64,000 bases of DNA from Channallabes apus. Its lineage: Eukaryota > Chordata > Actinopteri > Siluriformes > Clariidae. The notes under the pieces were generated by a model. It was not told the DNA's origin and made no database searches. It saw only the letters and a program-made list of their open reading frames with translations. The stretch covers positions 30,121,651 through 30,185,650 of the forward strand of contig CM060118.1 of assembly GCA_030522415.1 (NCBI GenBank), given 5' to 3'. The position numbers and the translations under genes are program-made. Shown one piece after another: positions 30,220 through 42,996 of this stretch (position 1 is its first letter; the number at the start of each line of letters is the position of its first letter).

Positions 30220-30640
30220 GAGAGGTCAAATGATTCATCATAAGCTCCTGTAGGGTGAGACACAGTAGAGAGTCCTCTCAGGACTATGATGGGCCAAAGA
30301 TGGCTTGCTCTGTTTATAGCTGCTAAACCTCTCCATTACATTAAACTCCCTATTTCCAGAGATGTGTGAACTCATAGGCCATTCCATTTGAGTTACTCTG
30401 CTTTGGCTACTTTTCTCCAGCCCCCACCACCCCCATGCCACTCCGAGTGCGCTGGCCCTGCTGGGTTACATTAGCCAGTGTTTGGACATCTGTTGGGGCT
30501 CGGCTCAATGAGTGGGCCTGTCATCATGGGCTTTAGGAAATCGAGAAATTGCACAAACAGTCAGCGGCACAGTAATAAAAACAAGCTCCCGCTCACTGCA
30601 TTAGGCCTGCATTAAGCCAAACTGTCCGAGCTCAAATGAT
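30220..30640. promoter_or_regulatory. Candidate conserved non-coding block
   Basis: A region with balanced composition and no simple repeat, flanked by AT-rich DNA, without a credible coding frame. 30470-30640 looks the most constrained by composition. Inference only. Confidence 0.25.
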
Positions 30641-31747
30641 GCATTGATGCTGTTAAGGATATCTTTGGTCACAATTAGTGACATTTTAAATGCTTCCTGG
30701 ACGGACCTGAGCAACGTGACTTTTTCCACTCCTTCTTGGCTTGTTTTCCAGTTTAGTGTTGGGTGTTTAAATTATGGCTTGTGGTCTAATAAAGTGAAGT
30801 TTGTGTACATTTCACGTAGAAGACGCTTAACTTTAAAGCTCTTCATAGAAGTGTATAAAAGCAGTGAGCAAGCTGCAAGAATAATAGAGAGAGATGGGCA
30901 GATCGGAGAGGCTCTCAGCAGGGCAGAGGTGCAGAGGGCCTCCGCTTATTTACTTTAAATGTTTTTGTCGACAATGAATCTAGTGAAAAGAGCCAGACTG
31001 ATGTTTTGTCACATGTAAAATACGAGCTGCTTAAAGATATTGTCCTATAGCATAAACAATAAAATGACCCCAGGAGTAATAACCATCAGTCACATCCAGC
31101 GGATATGTTCTAATACGTTGTCGCGCCAACATATCGAGGCAGAGGTTGTTTTTTTTTTCACTTTGGTTTTAAAGGAAAAGCTGAATTAGCAAACAGGCTG
31201 AATAATTACCCTAGAGGGAAATATGAATGGTGGTGGGGAAACCTGAGAGCCGCCATGTTTACTGCTTTCCTGGCCTTGCATGCTCCCTCAGCTTTACTTC
31301 ACCAACACCGACCCCCACTGATCCCTTAAGGTGAAAAAAGAAACTAATGTTTTGGCATGTCTGATTGATTTCTTGACTGAATTGCACAACCAAGCAGGTC
31401 ATTTTTGGTAGTATGTGCAAAAAATTTGATTCTTGAGTTACAGTAAGTTTCATCTTCTGAAAAAACTTTTGGACCTGGTTGAGGGAACCAATTCACTCGC
31501 TTTGCTAACTTGCTGAATTTAAAACACAAAAATTCTCACTAATGTGCAAGACTGTGCAGAAAGTCAGAGATCTTTTAGTTTTTTAATCAAATTGTGGCAA
31601 AAATAATGATGAGAAAATGTACAGTGAATTAATTTACAAAACTTATTTCATACAGAATAATAAGTTCAATATCACAAATAAAATGTAATAAAAAAAATAC
31701 ATACAATTATAACAACTGGAATACCTGCCTATGGTTTATAAAGAATA

Positions 31748-33765
31748 CACCCTAAAAAATGCTGGGTTAAAAACAACCCAGTCTGGGTTGTTTTTAACCC
31801 AGCTGCTGGGTAAATATAGGACTAACTAAATGCTGGGTTAATTTAACCCAGCAAGATGGGTTATTTGTTTAACCCAACAAGATGGGTTAAATATTCAATC
31901 CAAATGCTACGTCATATTTAACTATAATGCTGGGTTCATTCTACCACATAAATGGTTCACATGTTCTACCCATATGTTTGGGGTTTGTTGGTTCATTTTA
32001 ACTAGAATGTTGTTAAAATGACAAATAGGTTATTATTATTTTCATGTTTTACAGTGAATCTGTAAAAAAAAAAAAAACACCCATGTCTATTAAACAGTTA
32101 AATTACTTTGATATACTGGTCTATTACAAAAAAAACATACATATATGCAATAAACAACATCCTATTAAATGTTCTTAGAAAAAAACATTTATTTTTCAAA
32201 AGCACAAGAACAGATAATCAAGAGTGACATCATTACTATACTATTACTGATAAGGGCAGAATGGAGTAATTGCACAAATAGACTGAGGCAGCTTCTACAG
32301 AGCAGGATCTCTCTGTGACTTCAGATATCTTTTCTGCAGAACAAAACTATCCAGCCCTGGTCTCATTTTAACATACAAACACTGTCTATGACTTTTCAGG
32401 TAGGCCTCGCTATTTCATAGCAACATTACTGAGAGCAGCGCTGGTCATTATCTCCCAACGTCAGGATGTAGGGGTACGGCCTCGACACTTCAGCCTGCTG
32501 GAGGTATTCCACCATGTTGGTGCCAACCTTAGAAAGAAAGAAATGAAAATGTTAAAATTTTGTTGAATAGCAAAGATTAACCTGAATAAGACTATTAATT
32601 TAGTGTGAAATAGGATTGATACAAAAAAATTACAAAGCTGCCCATTAAGATAGTGTATAGGTAACCAGAAACAAAAACATGGAGACAGCTACTACCAAAC
32701 ATAAAACAGCAGAATAAGCATGGCTTTTAGGATACAGCTCTTTATGTCAGACTAGTTGATATTGTGGTCTGCATTGATTTTAAGCTAATTACCGAAAAAA
32801 TGTCATAGCTGGTGTCATACTGGTACATTACAATCACCAAAATATTAATACTTCATCTAGTAGTTATCTGTACCGCTGTGGTACTTTTTCCTGTAGTTGG
32901 CGCGCTGACTGATAGTTAATTTAACTTTGGTTAAAGAGAGCTACCTGGTTAGCTTACATGCTATTACTGGTGATACATTAGCATACTTGCCAAAGGGGGA
33001 AAGGTGTAAAATATTGTTATAACTCGGGAGAAACGCAGGAGAAATTTGACCGCAGAGTAAATTACTAGCTAGTGAAAAACGGGAGGGTTAGCAGGTCTGT
33101 ATATTTGTGAGAGGGTCAGTGTTTTGCAACACACCAGCATTTTATTGTCTCAAGCAGTGAGATTAATAAAGTTCTAAAGTGGTTGCTAATGCTAGCAAAC
33201 TAACTAAATGCCTGGTCATGCTAGCCCTACAGTTAACAGCTTAGCGTTCATTCATCACTTCACCATCTTCGTAACCCTGCAAACATTCTACAGAGAAGCT
33301 AAAAAGCTCAGACATCTTAGCCGTTTCTTTCATACACAGGTGGGGTTTATGGCTAGCAGCTATTCTCAGCTAAATTATCATCCAGTACCTCAGACCAGCC
33401 GGAAAGTTTGTGTGTAACCTTAACACGGTAACAGCAATAAATGTTACATATAGTAATAATTTTTCAGTCATATGTGAATTAGGTGAGTGAACATGTGTAT
33501 ACAGACCTTGTATTTAACGCCATTTTCCCTTAAATGCCCGAGGAGGATGAACCGTCATCAGCGGTGTGGGAGCTCAAGAGACACGAAGCTGAGTGACAGC
33601 CGCTGAATCCACCGGTGAACTTTGGGGGAGGGGCCAAGCAAACTTCAACCCAGCAGCTGGGTTACACAAAAACTACCCAACTCTCTGTAAATAACCCAGA
33701 AAAATGACCCAACAGCGGCAACCCAGCGTTTGGGTAGAAAAAACAACCCAGCATTTTTTAGAGTG
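31748..33765. mobile_element. Non-autonomous CACTA (EnSpm)-like DNA transposon
   Basis: It starts CACCCTAAAAAATGCTGGG and ends with the reverse complement of CACTCTAAAAAATGCTGGG, giving inverted ends of at least 19 bp with one mismatch. Both ends carry many inverted and direct copies of the sub-terminal motif CTGGGTT/AACCCA, as in CACTA elements, where such arrays bind transposase. The flanks are ATA (left) and TAA (right), so a 3-bp target duplication is not intact; a shared TA is possible. The body is about 2.0 kb with no transposase frame. It carries an exon-like fragment on the minus strand (32426-32527). A similar family is common in zebrafish and other fish; the CACTA assignment is by memory of the ends. 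Confidence 0.7.
32426..32527 (-). pseudogene. Exon-like coding fragment inside the CACTA-like element
   Basis: The minus strand shows a pyrimidine tract and acceptor (TTTCTTTCTTTCTAAG), then an open frame of 33 codons beginning VGTNMVEYLQQAEVSRPYPY and ending TAA. The RPYPYILTLGD phrase resembles a multi-copy family of uncharacterised fish proteins that I recall from transposon-associated genes, usually much longer. Here the frame stops soon after that motif, so it is at most a remnant. Near the right end, at about 33500-33518, the minus strand also has an ATG followed by a GT donor-like site (ATACAAGGTCTG), but its phase does not join this exon cleanly. Function unknown. Confidence 0.5.
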
Positions 33766-34131
33766 TAACAATAATAAACAATAATGATGGGGAAAGAAAT
33801 CGATTTAACAAATAACACATAGCTTCAACATTAAAAACTGTATTTAAATATGTCATTATTTTATTTGTACCAATGATCTTTAATATTGAAAATATAAACA
33901 ATAATAAATACTAATATGAATAATAATAAATAAGTAGTGGCGTTATTCTGCAACCATTCATTTTTTGTTACCAAGTAATTAACACTGCAATTACATTAGC
34001 ACTGCACAGTATTGTAAGTATGGAGCTTTATTACAACACAGACATGTAATATTTCACAAAGAAATTTCAAATATAGTGATGAAAAGACCACAAAAGCTAC
34101 CTTTGTGTAAGCTCAAACACAAAGTAATGGT

Positions 34132-34176
<45 letters not shown>

Positions 34177-34635
34177 TGGAAGTAATTTGAAATAAATACG
34201 CGTGCTGCATAATAAAAATGCTTAAATCAGTGAATTAAAAATGTATTACAAAATTACTGTGGTTAGTACCTTAGGAAACTAAGGATAAAAGGATAAAAGG
34301 GATGTTATTAATAATAGTTTGGAAATTATATTTTGTTATATTGATTCTTGTCTAATACAATTATTTTGAATACAGTGATATGCTTGTGGGCAACTTCTGT
34401 CGAAGGAAGCAAGGCAAATAATATATGCACCTGACTGAATAGCATCACTGTGGCTTTATTAAATATTAAAATGTGTGGGTGACTAAATTCATTATCTGAT
34501 TTTATTATGCTAGAGTTTAGCCGGTGTCTCCCCCAGGCTACTGAATAGTCAAAGGAAGCTGCCGATTATTTATTTAAAGATAATCAAATTGCATACCCAT
34601 TTTGTTTCCTTTTTTTCCCTTATAGACATGCAAAC

Positions 34636-34691
<56 letters not shown>

Positions 34692-35159
34692 GATTATAGA
34701 TAGTAAAAGTGATTAAATGAATGAATGAATGAATGAATTAATTAAATGTATATTTCAGAGCTGTGTGCAGTATTTAACCATGTTCTTGGTTTAATAATTT
34801 GAAATGCAGAACCTTGGTACAGTTTAATTGACATTTATAAATAATATGTTACTTACATTTGTAAAATGTAACTGTGTGTAAAATTATTCTAAGAAAAATA
34901 ATTACAAGAAGATTTTCTATAATATATCTTATATACAAGCTGTAAGCTCCATCCCACCAGCATATAGTATCCCAGTCTTCTGCCCTGCCATTTATAAACA
35001 GTTATTCTTACAGAAATATACTACATAAGAAAAACTGTGTATGATGGTGATCACAGTTTGCTACATTCGATCTCTTATTTTCTGCCTTAAGGATGAATAA
35101 ACCTTAAATCTAACCAGGTAACATGTTCAAATGAAGGCTATTGAACCTTCAATCTCTCT
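33766..35159. other. AT-rich intergenic DNA with microsatellites
   Basis: No gene seen. It contains (CA)n at about 34138-34171, (GATA)n at 34637-34691 and a short (GAAT)n at about 34717-34738. Confidence 0.55.
34637..34691. repeat. (GATA)n microsatellite
   Basis: About 14 uninterrupted GATA units. Confidence 0.96.
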
Positions 35160-35420
35160 AAAAATCTTTAATCTCTCTGGTGTGTGTGTGTCGGGTGTGA
35201 AGTGATGCCTTCACATGCCTCATTTGCCCTCATCAAAATATTTTTAGCCCTCAGCAGAACTGACAGTGGCTCAGCGCAGATATTTGAGACAAATCATTTG
35301 TCAGTGTCAGAGTGATGAAGGCGTAAGATAGGAGTGCAGGAACAGGACAGTGCAGCGAGCTTGGATTTCAGGGGCTTGAGACATTTACTTTGAGGCTAGA
35401 ATGTGGGTTTGTTCTTTATA
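35160..35420. promoter_or_regulatory. Candidate conserved non-coding block
   Basis: Locally higher complexity and G+C than the flanks, with no coding frame. Inference from composition only. Confidence 0.2.
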
Positions 35421-38400
35421 TTATTTCAGAAGAACTGAAGTGTTAAGACAGTTGTGTGAGTCAGATGTAAACGAATAAAGATCATGCGCATTATAATTAG
35501 CCATTATGAAATATGAGGCTAGGGATTTAATAAATTAGAACGGAATAGCCCAAGGGTGTATCATGAGAGGATGAAAATGTTCTCTTGTTCACTAAGACGT
35601 AGGATGCCAGAAGATCATGTTCAAATTTAGATCTACATTTTTCACATAAGCATCTAATCAAAGATTCTATATGAGTATTTCCTCATTACATTATATTTGG
35701 AACTAATGAAATTACACATCTGCATTGTATGGAAATCACTCCATCAGTCATACATAAACTTTATACTTGCATGTCAGGTTAAAAAGGTTGTTATGTTTAT
35801 TTTCTGCAGAATGAAACATTTTAATATATGAAATATATTAAATAATATAATAATAATATTATTATTATTTATAACGAATAAGTAATACTTACTCCACTTA
35901 AGATAATATGATCTTCATAGTCATCCAAAACCTGATACTGCGAGTCCATATAGTTAATGATATGATATACAGTAAGTTTCAGCTTTTTTATTATTTCCAA
36001 TTTCTATCTTTCTTCCAGTGCATGACAAGTTACTGGAGGTGCAGTGCCCTGCATTAGCAGATATATTTTGTAAATACAATTCTAGAAGCAGTCAAGCACT
36101 AACAGGTACAGTATTGTACATATTCTGAAACTTTTCTTTGCATTTTTAGCACAGATGTCCTGCAACAACTTTTATAAATTAGAAAATGACACCTACAGTA
36201 CATGTCCAAAAGTAAACAAAGAGCAACACTGCAGCACACCTCATTGCATGTATCCTGTTATTATTCATAATATAAAACTGTAGTAGGTATGATCTTATGA
36301 AGGAAATGATTTCTCTGTAAAACAGCAAATAAGAAATCAGATGCTCCACTAAGGCTCACACAGGCAGTTAATAAATACACATCTTTTTTGTCTAATCTTT
36401 CCATTCAAATTTTTTCCGAGTTTGGAACAGAAACAGTCCATGTGCAGCTCCTTCTTACACTGAATTTATGGTCACACTTAGTATCTAATGAACTAGACTG
36501 TGGAATGCGTTTTTATCTTACATGATGAAGCAATACTAGCTTTATTTAAAAAAACAATGTTTTTTAATACAGAAAATGAAAAATGTTGTGTCTATATACG
36601 CAATGTGTTTAAATAAATGGCTACAACAACACTATTGTACTGAACTGTTTTAAATTAGTTTTTAACAATGTTATAAATTTGAACTCTAAACCCATTTATC
36701 ACATTTGCTTGCTTACAAAGGCTTGATTTACTGAATCTTTCATACTAACCAAAGGACTGTTATTAACAAAGATCTTGAATATTTTTTTCAACACCTCACA
36801 TTAGGGCAAAACCATGTAATGTCAATAAGCATGCTCTGCAAATTGTTAGTTATTTTTCCTCATAAATTCTACTACTTGTGTTAAATTCTATGCTTATTAA
36901 GAGACACATAATTTATTGTATACATCAATACTTGAAAAAAATATATTTTTGTGTAGTAGCATTTTATTCACTAGCAGTCATAAAATTTGAGCAGATCTGC
37001 TCACATGAGAGTTTTTATTATTTCTGAATTAAATAAAGACATTGATTTTAACAAATACAGGGTAATAAAATGTTTCAAACAACTCAAAACAGTTTGGCTT
37101 TTAAAATCTCAATTCCTGGTGTTATCTTCTAAAATTCAAAATGAAAAATGTTCTTTGATGGAAACAATTTAATTTATATAAAAACTTATGTTTTAACAGA
37201 AAATTTTTATATTTATTTGTTAGATTGTTTTATTTTGCTGTTAATTTTATTATTTTTATTTTCATCGTTAAAGTTTAGAAAATTTATATTCAGTGTACTA
37301 CATCAAAAACTTTTGACTGGTAGCGCATTTCTTTTTTAAAAATGCTTAATAACTTTTGCTCATCTCATGCAGGGACCAACATCTCTTATCATAATCAGTT
37401 AAAGATAGAATTTGTGGATTTTCTTACTTGCTCACGTTAATTTTTCCAACTCCCAAAATTACTAAAATCTTTAGATAATGACCTCTAAGCACACATTTAA
37501 TATGTGCACTTACCACCAGCATTGAAGAATTAAGAAAGTGACACACTTCCATATATGACTAAGGCATGCAATTCACTACCTAAGTACAACAACCAAACAT
37601 GGAGCGAGAACGTGTAGGTTTCCTCAGTTAAAGCTACAAGACCCTACAAGATGAGAGTCTGTCTGTAAGCACAGCGATCAGGTCCAGATGGAGAGGATCA
37701 TGACCCTCACAGGGCCAGGCTAGCTGATCTACTGTCACTCACAGCCACAATGTGTGTGTGCGTGCTGCGGGCAATAAATGTGTGACCGAGAGAAGAGGAC
37801 ATGGGGTTGTTATGACGAAACTGGTGTTAGAGCACACAGTCCAGGATATGACTGACAATTTCCTGACATCTGTTGTAATGGCAGATCTGACAGCTAGCAA
37901 AACCCCTATACCAGATAAGAGTGTGTCTTTTGCCAAATGATCATGCAATCTGAGCAAAGCATTGTGTGGAGAATATGGACTGCATATGCATATGTGAGAC
38001 ACGATACATATATTACTAGACATATAATACTAAACCACAGAATGTTATGACAGACGTGTGATAGGTCGATGGGCATCAGTGCAAAAATCTCTCCTTTAAT
38101 CCAACAAAAAAGTTTGGACTTTTAGTCCTGACATAAATATTTAAAATACAGCTTGCATTTTGTTTTATTAACTTTGACACCAAATGTTATATAGAAAGAT
38201 AATACTTAGAGTCATAGAAACTGATTTAACCATCCATTTAGCTACATGGGAATGCAGAGAGTTATACATGCCACCACAAATACTCACCTGGACCTCTTCA
38301 AAGACAAAAGACATAGACAAATGTGAAGAAGAGTGTATCGATTCTCTTGTTTTCTCCTTCCTCTCATCAGTTCCGACTGGGCCATCAGGTTTCTCTCACA

Positions 38401-38527
38401 GCCCCACAGCTGAGAGAAGAGTACTTGATCAATGGCAGAAAAGTGAGGGATCAGATGGTAATATATCAGAATGAAATCTGCACTCAGGTGCTCATATATA
38501 CACAAACACACAGATATGCTCTTCTAC

Positions 38528-38530
<3 letters not shown>
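35421..38530. other. AT-rich intergenic DNA
   Basis: No gene or mobile element recognised. Short open frames near 36987-37339 are AT-driven. Confidence 0.5.

Positions 38531-38595
<65 letters not shown>
38531..38595. repeat. (CA)n microsatellite
   Basis: About 32 uninterrupted CA units. Confidence 0.97.
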
Positions 38596-38597
<2 letters not shown>

Positions 38598-39341
38598 ACA
38601 GATTAGAAAGATAACTCAATGTCCACACTCAACAAGGCCAATATGACCACAGAAACAGCAAGCCATCTTTACTCTCATGTACAGCCGATAGAGATAACCT
38701 TCATTTGTGCTTAACATGACCACTAAGACCACATGAGGGGGATTCATTATCAGCCTTCTTTCTTCTTTCTCCTTGTCTCACAGATGTACACACACACTGT
38801 GAGGTAATAAGCCATTTGGAAGGTGTGTAGCATATTAATTTTTAAAATACTTGCTTCTTTGGTATCTACACAAATTTGTCCTTCCAGACACAATGTGGGT
38901 AATGCAGTGTTTGTGTGTATGTGGGTGTGTATACTTTCCCAGACTCAGGAGAGTGTGTTTGATATGATGATCTGACTTATTAGTAACCCAACACCAGCTG
39001 TATGGTAATTAAAAAACACATTACTTTATTCTCTGCAGAGAGCTCTCTCTCTCCCAGACCCACTGCGAGGTGAATATAATTAAGTACACTGCTGCTTCAC
39101 TGATAATGTGCTGAATAATTGAACTATGATTTAGTGCTTATTTAATGATGCATATTTTATTAAAACACATTTGCATGTAAATTTATTTACAGCCTATTTA
39201 TGGTATTATTTGTTTGTCTTCGTTTCATGCTTACCAAACAAATGTAAGGTCCAAATTAACATTTTCCTTTATAGTACATGAAAATATAAAATGGAACAAT
39301 GGTTTTATTTTTATTTTTATTATATTAGGACAGGTGGTTTG

Positions 39342-39378
<37 letters not shown>

Positions 39379-39721
39379 TAAGAAATTTTTAAAAATTTCT
39401 TAAAATAATAATAACTATTATTGTTGATTTTATATGCTTTTTTAAATCACTCAATGATTCATGTCATTAACCATTTAGATGAGAAATGCTGTTCTCCGTG
39501 CTGAATTAAACTGGGGATCATTGTTTGGCTGGTTGTTAGGTTAATTATAAAACCATATATCCCAGGTATTGCTGCACGTGACTACTTCTATAATGATTAA
39601 TAATGAAATGTACCAATATGACGTGACAGGCAGAGTGGAGCGTGTGCGTCTAATGAGAGTGTGTAGTGCTGAGTTAGAATAAGGGGGAGCAATACGACCC
39701 ATGCTTCTATTTATGCAACTC

Positions 39722-39772
<51 letters not shown>

Positions 39773-40399
39773 CTCTCACACAGACACAAATAGAGGGTTC
39801 TTAGCCTCCCTGCAGGGTTTTACCTGGAAGCACATGGCACATAGAAGAACCTTTTACTGTTCTAGATGTAACTTTTTTTTTTTTTACTCTTATCCTAATA
39901 TGTTGCAATCCAGCTTGCAGGCGCAGTGTTTATTTCATTGAGTGCTTGCCAGATGAGGTTCAGGCTGTGCTTCGGATCCGATCAACACTCTTGTATAGCC
40001 TTTTTATGAAATTATATTTTATCCTACAGAAATTGCTGTTCCTCCTTACATCTAAAGCCATGATGGAGCATGAATCTGGTCTGCCAAGAGCTTCGCAAAC
40101 ATAGTGTGTAGAAACAAAGCGGGCTCTGATTATAAGTTCTGAGTATGGTGCTCGCTTTAGTATTTGGGGAAGCGCATATTTTAGTTAAGAAATTTGTTCA
40201 TACGTTTAGAGAACTTATAGACTATTCATTAGGATAATATGAAAATATATTTGTAGAATATGGATTTTAAAATATGGGTTTATGCAAGAGGAGGGGGTGA
40301 TTAAGGCGATTTGATAATCATCATCATCATCATCATCATAATATTATTATTATTATTATTATTATTTATGCTGTTGCTATTATATATATATAGCTATTC
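38596..40399. other. Intergenic DNA with simple repeats
   Basis: No gene seen. It contains (ATA)n at about 39344-39377, a perfect 24-bp palindrome at 39379-39402, a (CTGT)n/(CT)n run at about 39719-39768, and ATC then ATT runs at about 40317-40366. Confidence 0.55.
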
Positions 40400-40960
40400 T
40401 CCAAATCCTGGCGTCGGAAACGCAAGCGTGTAGAATGTGCACGTGTCTGTGCGTTATTACGCTTTAATGTAACATTAAACATACTGGCGCGGTGCAGTCT
40501 GTGCGCGCGTCGCTGTGTTAATAATAAAGCAGGAGTCGGATCAGGGAAACCCTGAGACGTGTAATGGTTTGTTTGACATTTCAGCGGTACCACATGGCCG
40601 CGTTCTTTAATTACAACCGGCGTCGTATTTTGTGGCAATCAGGGTTTCCTCGTCTTCTAAATCGTGCTTTAAAGAACAGTTGAACCGCGATTTCCTTGCA
40701 CACCGCGGGCATCACCCCCCCCTCCCCCCCGTCAGGGTCTGTTTTTGGGGCGCCTGCATTAGACCTCTCAGCTTCTGGGGTAAACATTCTCCGATATTAA
40801 GCGGGCAATTACTCCTTATATTGGCATCATTGCTCGGGGGTTCATGATAATCCCTACGTGGCTGAGGATCGTGGAACGTGTGCTTTGCGACAGAACTGCG
40901 TCTGCGGATTATCACTTCGTTTTTATTATTGTTATTGTTATTCCTTATTTCAAAATTGCC
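40400..40960. promoter_or_regulatory. CpG-rich island in the gene desert
   Basis: CpG dinucleotides are conspicuously dense (GCGTCGGAAACGCAAGCG, CTGTGCGCGCGTCGCTGTG, GAACCGCGATTTCC, CCGGCGTCGT), unlike the flanks. A bicoid-type TAATCC site occurs in CATGATAATCCCTACG. There is no codon-like open frame of convincing length. It could be a CpG-island promoter of a non-coding transcript, or a distal enhancer of six2. Conservation and transcription were not tested. Confidence 0.4.
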
Positions 40961-41019
40961 GAGACAATGTCTAAGACAACCAAACAACTAAAGTAGGCTA
41001 TATACCTATATTTAAATAT

Positions 41020-41060
41020 AGGATGTCCCAAAAGTCTCCATACGTACACATTATTTGCAA
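41020..41060. mobile_element. Possible solo mariner-type terminal repeat
   Basis: ATAGGATGTCCCAAAAGTC followed by TCCATAC closely recalls the ends of mariner-family elements (GTGTCCCAAAAGTCTCCATA type). No partner end was found nearby, so at best it is a fragment. Confidence 0.4.
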
Positions 41061-41393
41061 AACAGTCTCTACACTATTGCTTCTTTTTTTTTTTTTTTTG
41101 AGTGATCTCTCTCACACACCTGCATGGTATTACACTTAATATAAGATAATGATGCATTTTGGACTACACACCTACATTGTACTTCTATTGACATCAGCTT
41201 AATTACTTTTCCATATTTTTTCATATTTTTGGGGGAAATTATTGCTTTATATTGGCCAAATTGAATACTTTAATGTACCAAAGATAAAAAAAAATATCCT
41301 ACTTGTGTTAAAAATTTTTTTGGTGTAGCTTATCTTAATAAGCTCTTTTTGTAATAGCCCATATAATTAAAGCTAATTTTATTAATCATATTT

Positions 41394-41474
<81 letters not shown>

Positions 41475-42827
41475 GGGACTTTAACTTAACTGTGCAGAAA
41501 GCTAAAATATCAAATATTAAATTAGGCTACTTTCTCAAAATGGAATAAAATGGGAAATAAAAACAACGCATAAGCCGAGACAGGTTGGTGTAAATTTGAA
41601 ACACGCCGTGCACCACACATGTTCCTGGGATTTATGATGATGATGACGATAATGATCATGATGATGATGATGACGATAATGATTGGTTAATTGCAGCAGA
41701 CTGCGCCTGGTGAAGGAGGCTGGTTTTCTGTAAGGCCAGTGCTTCACAGGTTGAAGTGAGAGCATGCGGGTGCGAGAGAAAGAAAGGCGTGTAATGTATT
41801 TAACTACGGCAAAGTAGTGTTTTGAGAATTGGTAATTGCTCACATCCTTCTCTGGCCATGGGGACAATGTCCAGATCCCAGTGTGCACACGTGTAGAGTT
41901 CGTGCAGGAGCACGCAGCCAGTTTTAACATGGACTGCACAGTTTACCTTCAGAGCTGAAGCGCTTTGTCTTACTGATAAGGAAAACAGTAGCTTAGATTA
42001 AACGTGTAAAGAACACTTCACTGACAGGACTGCTCTAATCAGCACTCAGAGAGAGAGGGAGGGGGGAGACGTGCTTGTATACAGTGAACACCTCTAGTGT
42101 TTATAATCCCCGTGGGCACACTGCAAGATGTAATTCATATTGCAGATGTTTATTTCTATATGGGTCCTTTTGCTCAAAGTCTGCACAAATTGTCAATTGG
42201 TCTACCTCTTCTTTTTTAGCAGTTTAATACTTTGCTCGATGCTAATGTACTGTATGTAAGGCCTTTGTGTCCAAAACCGCATACTAAATAGCTTGGTGGT
42301 GTAATATTTTGACCTAATCTACTAATTTTGCACTGTAATATGAGGTTACCTGGGTATGCAGTATGCCAGGAGCAATCTGGCCTCTAACCGGTTCGAATTT
42401 GCTGCCGTGCAACAGTCAAATTGTTGTAATGACAAAGTAAACAGATACTTCCCCTCTATCAGAGTGAGGCTAAAAACTAGAGGCACAAACCTTCACTGTT
42501 AATCACTGTTTTCCTACTTACGTTCATTCAAAAACATTAACATAATTCTTTAAAAGTACCACTTTAATTTTGTAATTTGATTTGAAATGGGCTTAAGGTG
42601 TTTAAGTAAATAGTAATTTAGATCTCACTGTGGATTTGGCTGGTGTCGTGCATTTTGTCAAGTTACACTGGATTTAGACTGCAATCTAAGAAGTACTAGA
42701 TTTAATTTTATTTCTATATCATGCCTTTCAGGTCACACTTTGATGTCAGCAAAATGATTGTAGCACAGATTAATTTAGATTAAGTTTGTTTTACTTAAAG
42801 TACTGTAAGTTAGAAATATAGGAACTA
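41061..42827. other. Intergenic DNA
   Basis: No gene recognised. It contains (TA)n with a single TG interruption at 41398-41469 and an imperfect duplicated (GAT)n-type run near 41635-41685. Confidence 0.5.
41398..41469. repeat. (TA)n microsatellite
   Basis: About 72 bp of TA with one central G (ATGTAT) interruption. Confidence 0.96.
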
Positions 42828-42840
42828 AAGTAAATGATAC

Positions 42841-42983
42841 TGCCCTGCGATGGATTGGCACCCTGTCCAGGGTGTACCCCGCCTAGTGCCCGAAGTCTCC
42901 TGGGATAGGCTCCAGGTCCCCCGCGACCCTGAACACAGGATTAAGCGGTATAGAAGATGAATGAATGAATGAACGAATGAATG
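42841..42983 (+). mobile_element. 5'-truncated L2-type LINE tail with 13-bp target-site duplications
   Basis: This copy holds TGCCCTGCGATGGATTGGCA, TGTCCAGGGTGTACCCCGCC, GGGATAGGCTCCAGGTCCCC and AAGCGGTATAGAAGATG, then (AATG)n. That order is the familiar 3' end of fish L2 (Maui-like) LINEs. It is flanked by identical 13-bp direct repeats AAGTAAATGATAC at 42828-42840 and 42984-42996. It keeps only the last 143 bp, so it is a dead insertion. The intact duplications suggest a fairly recent event. Confidence 0.85.
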
Positions 42984-42996
42984 AAGTAAATGATAC

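Noticed and set aside
33208..33417. 69-codon frame inside the CACTA-like element
   Set aside because: It has no similarity to transposase and no splice context. It looks like chance within the element.
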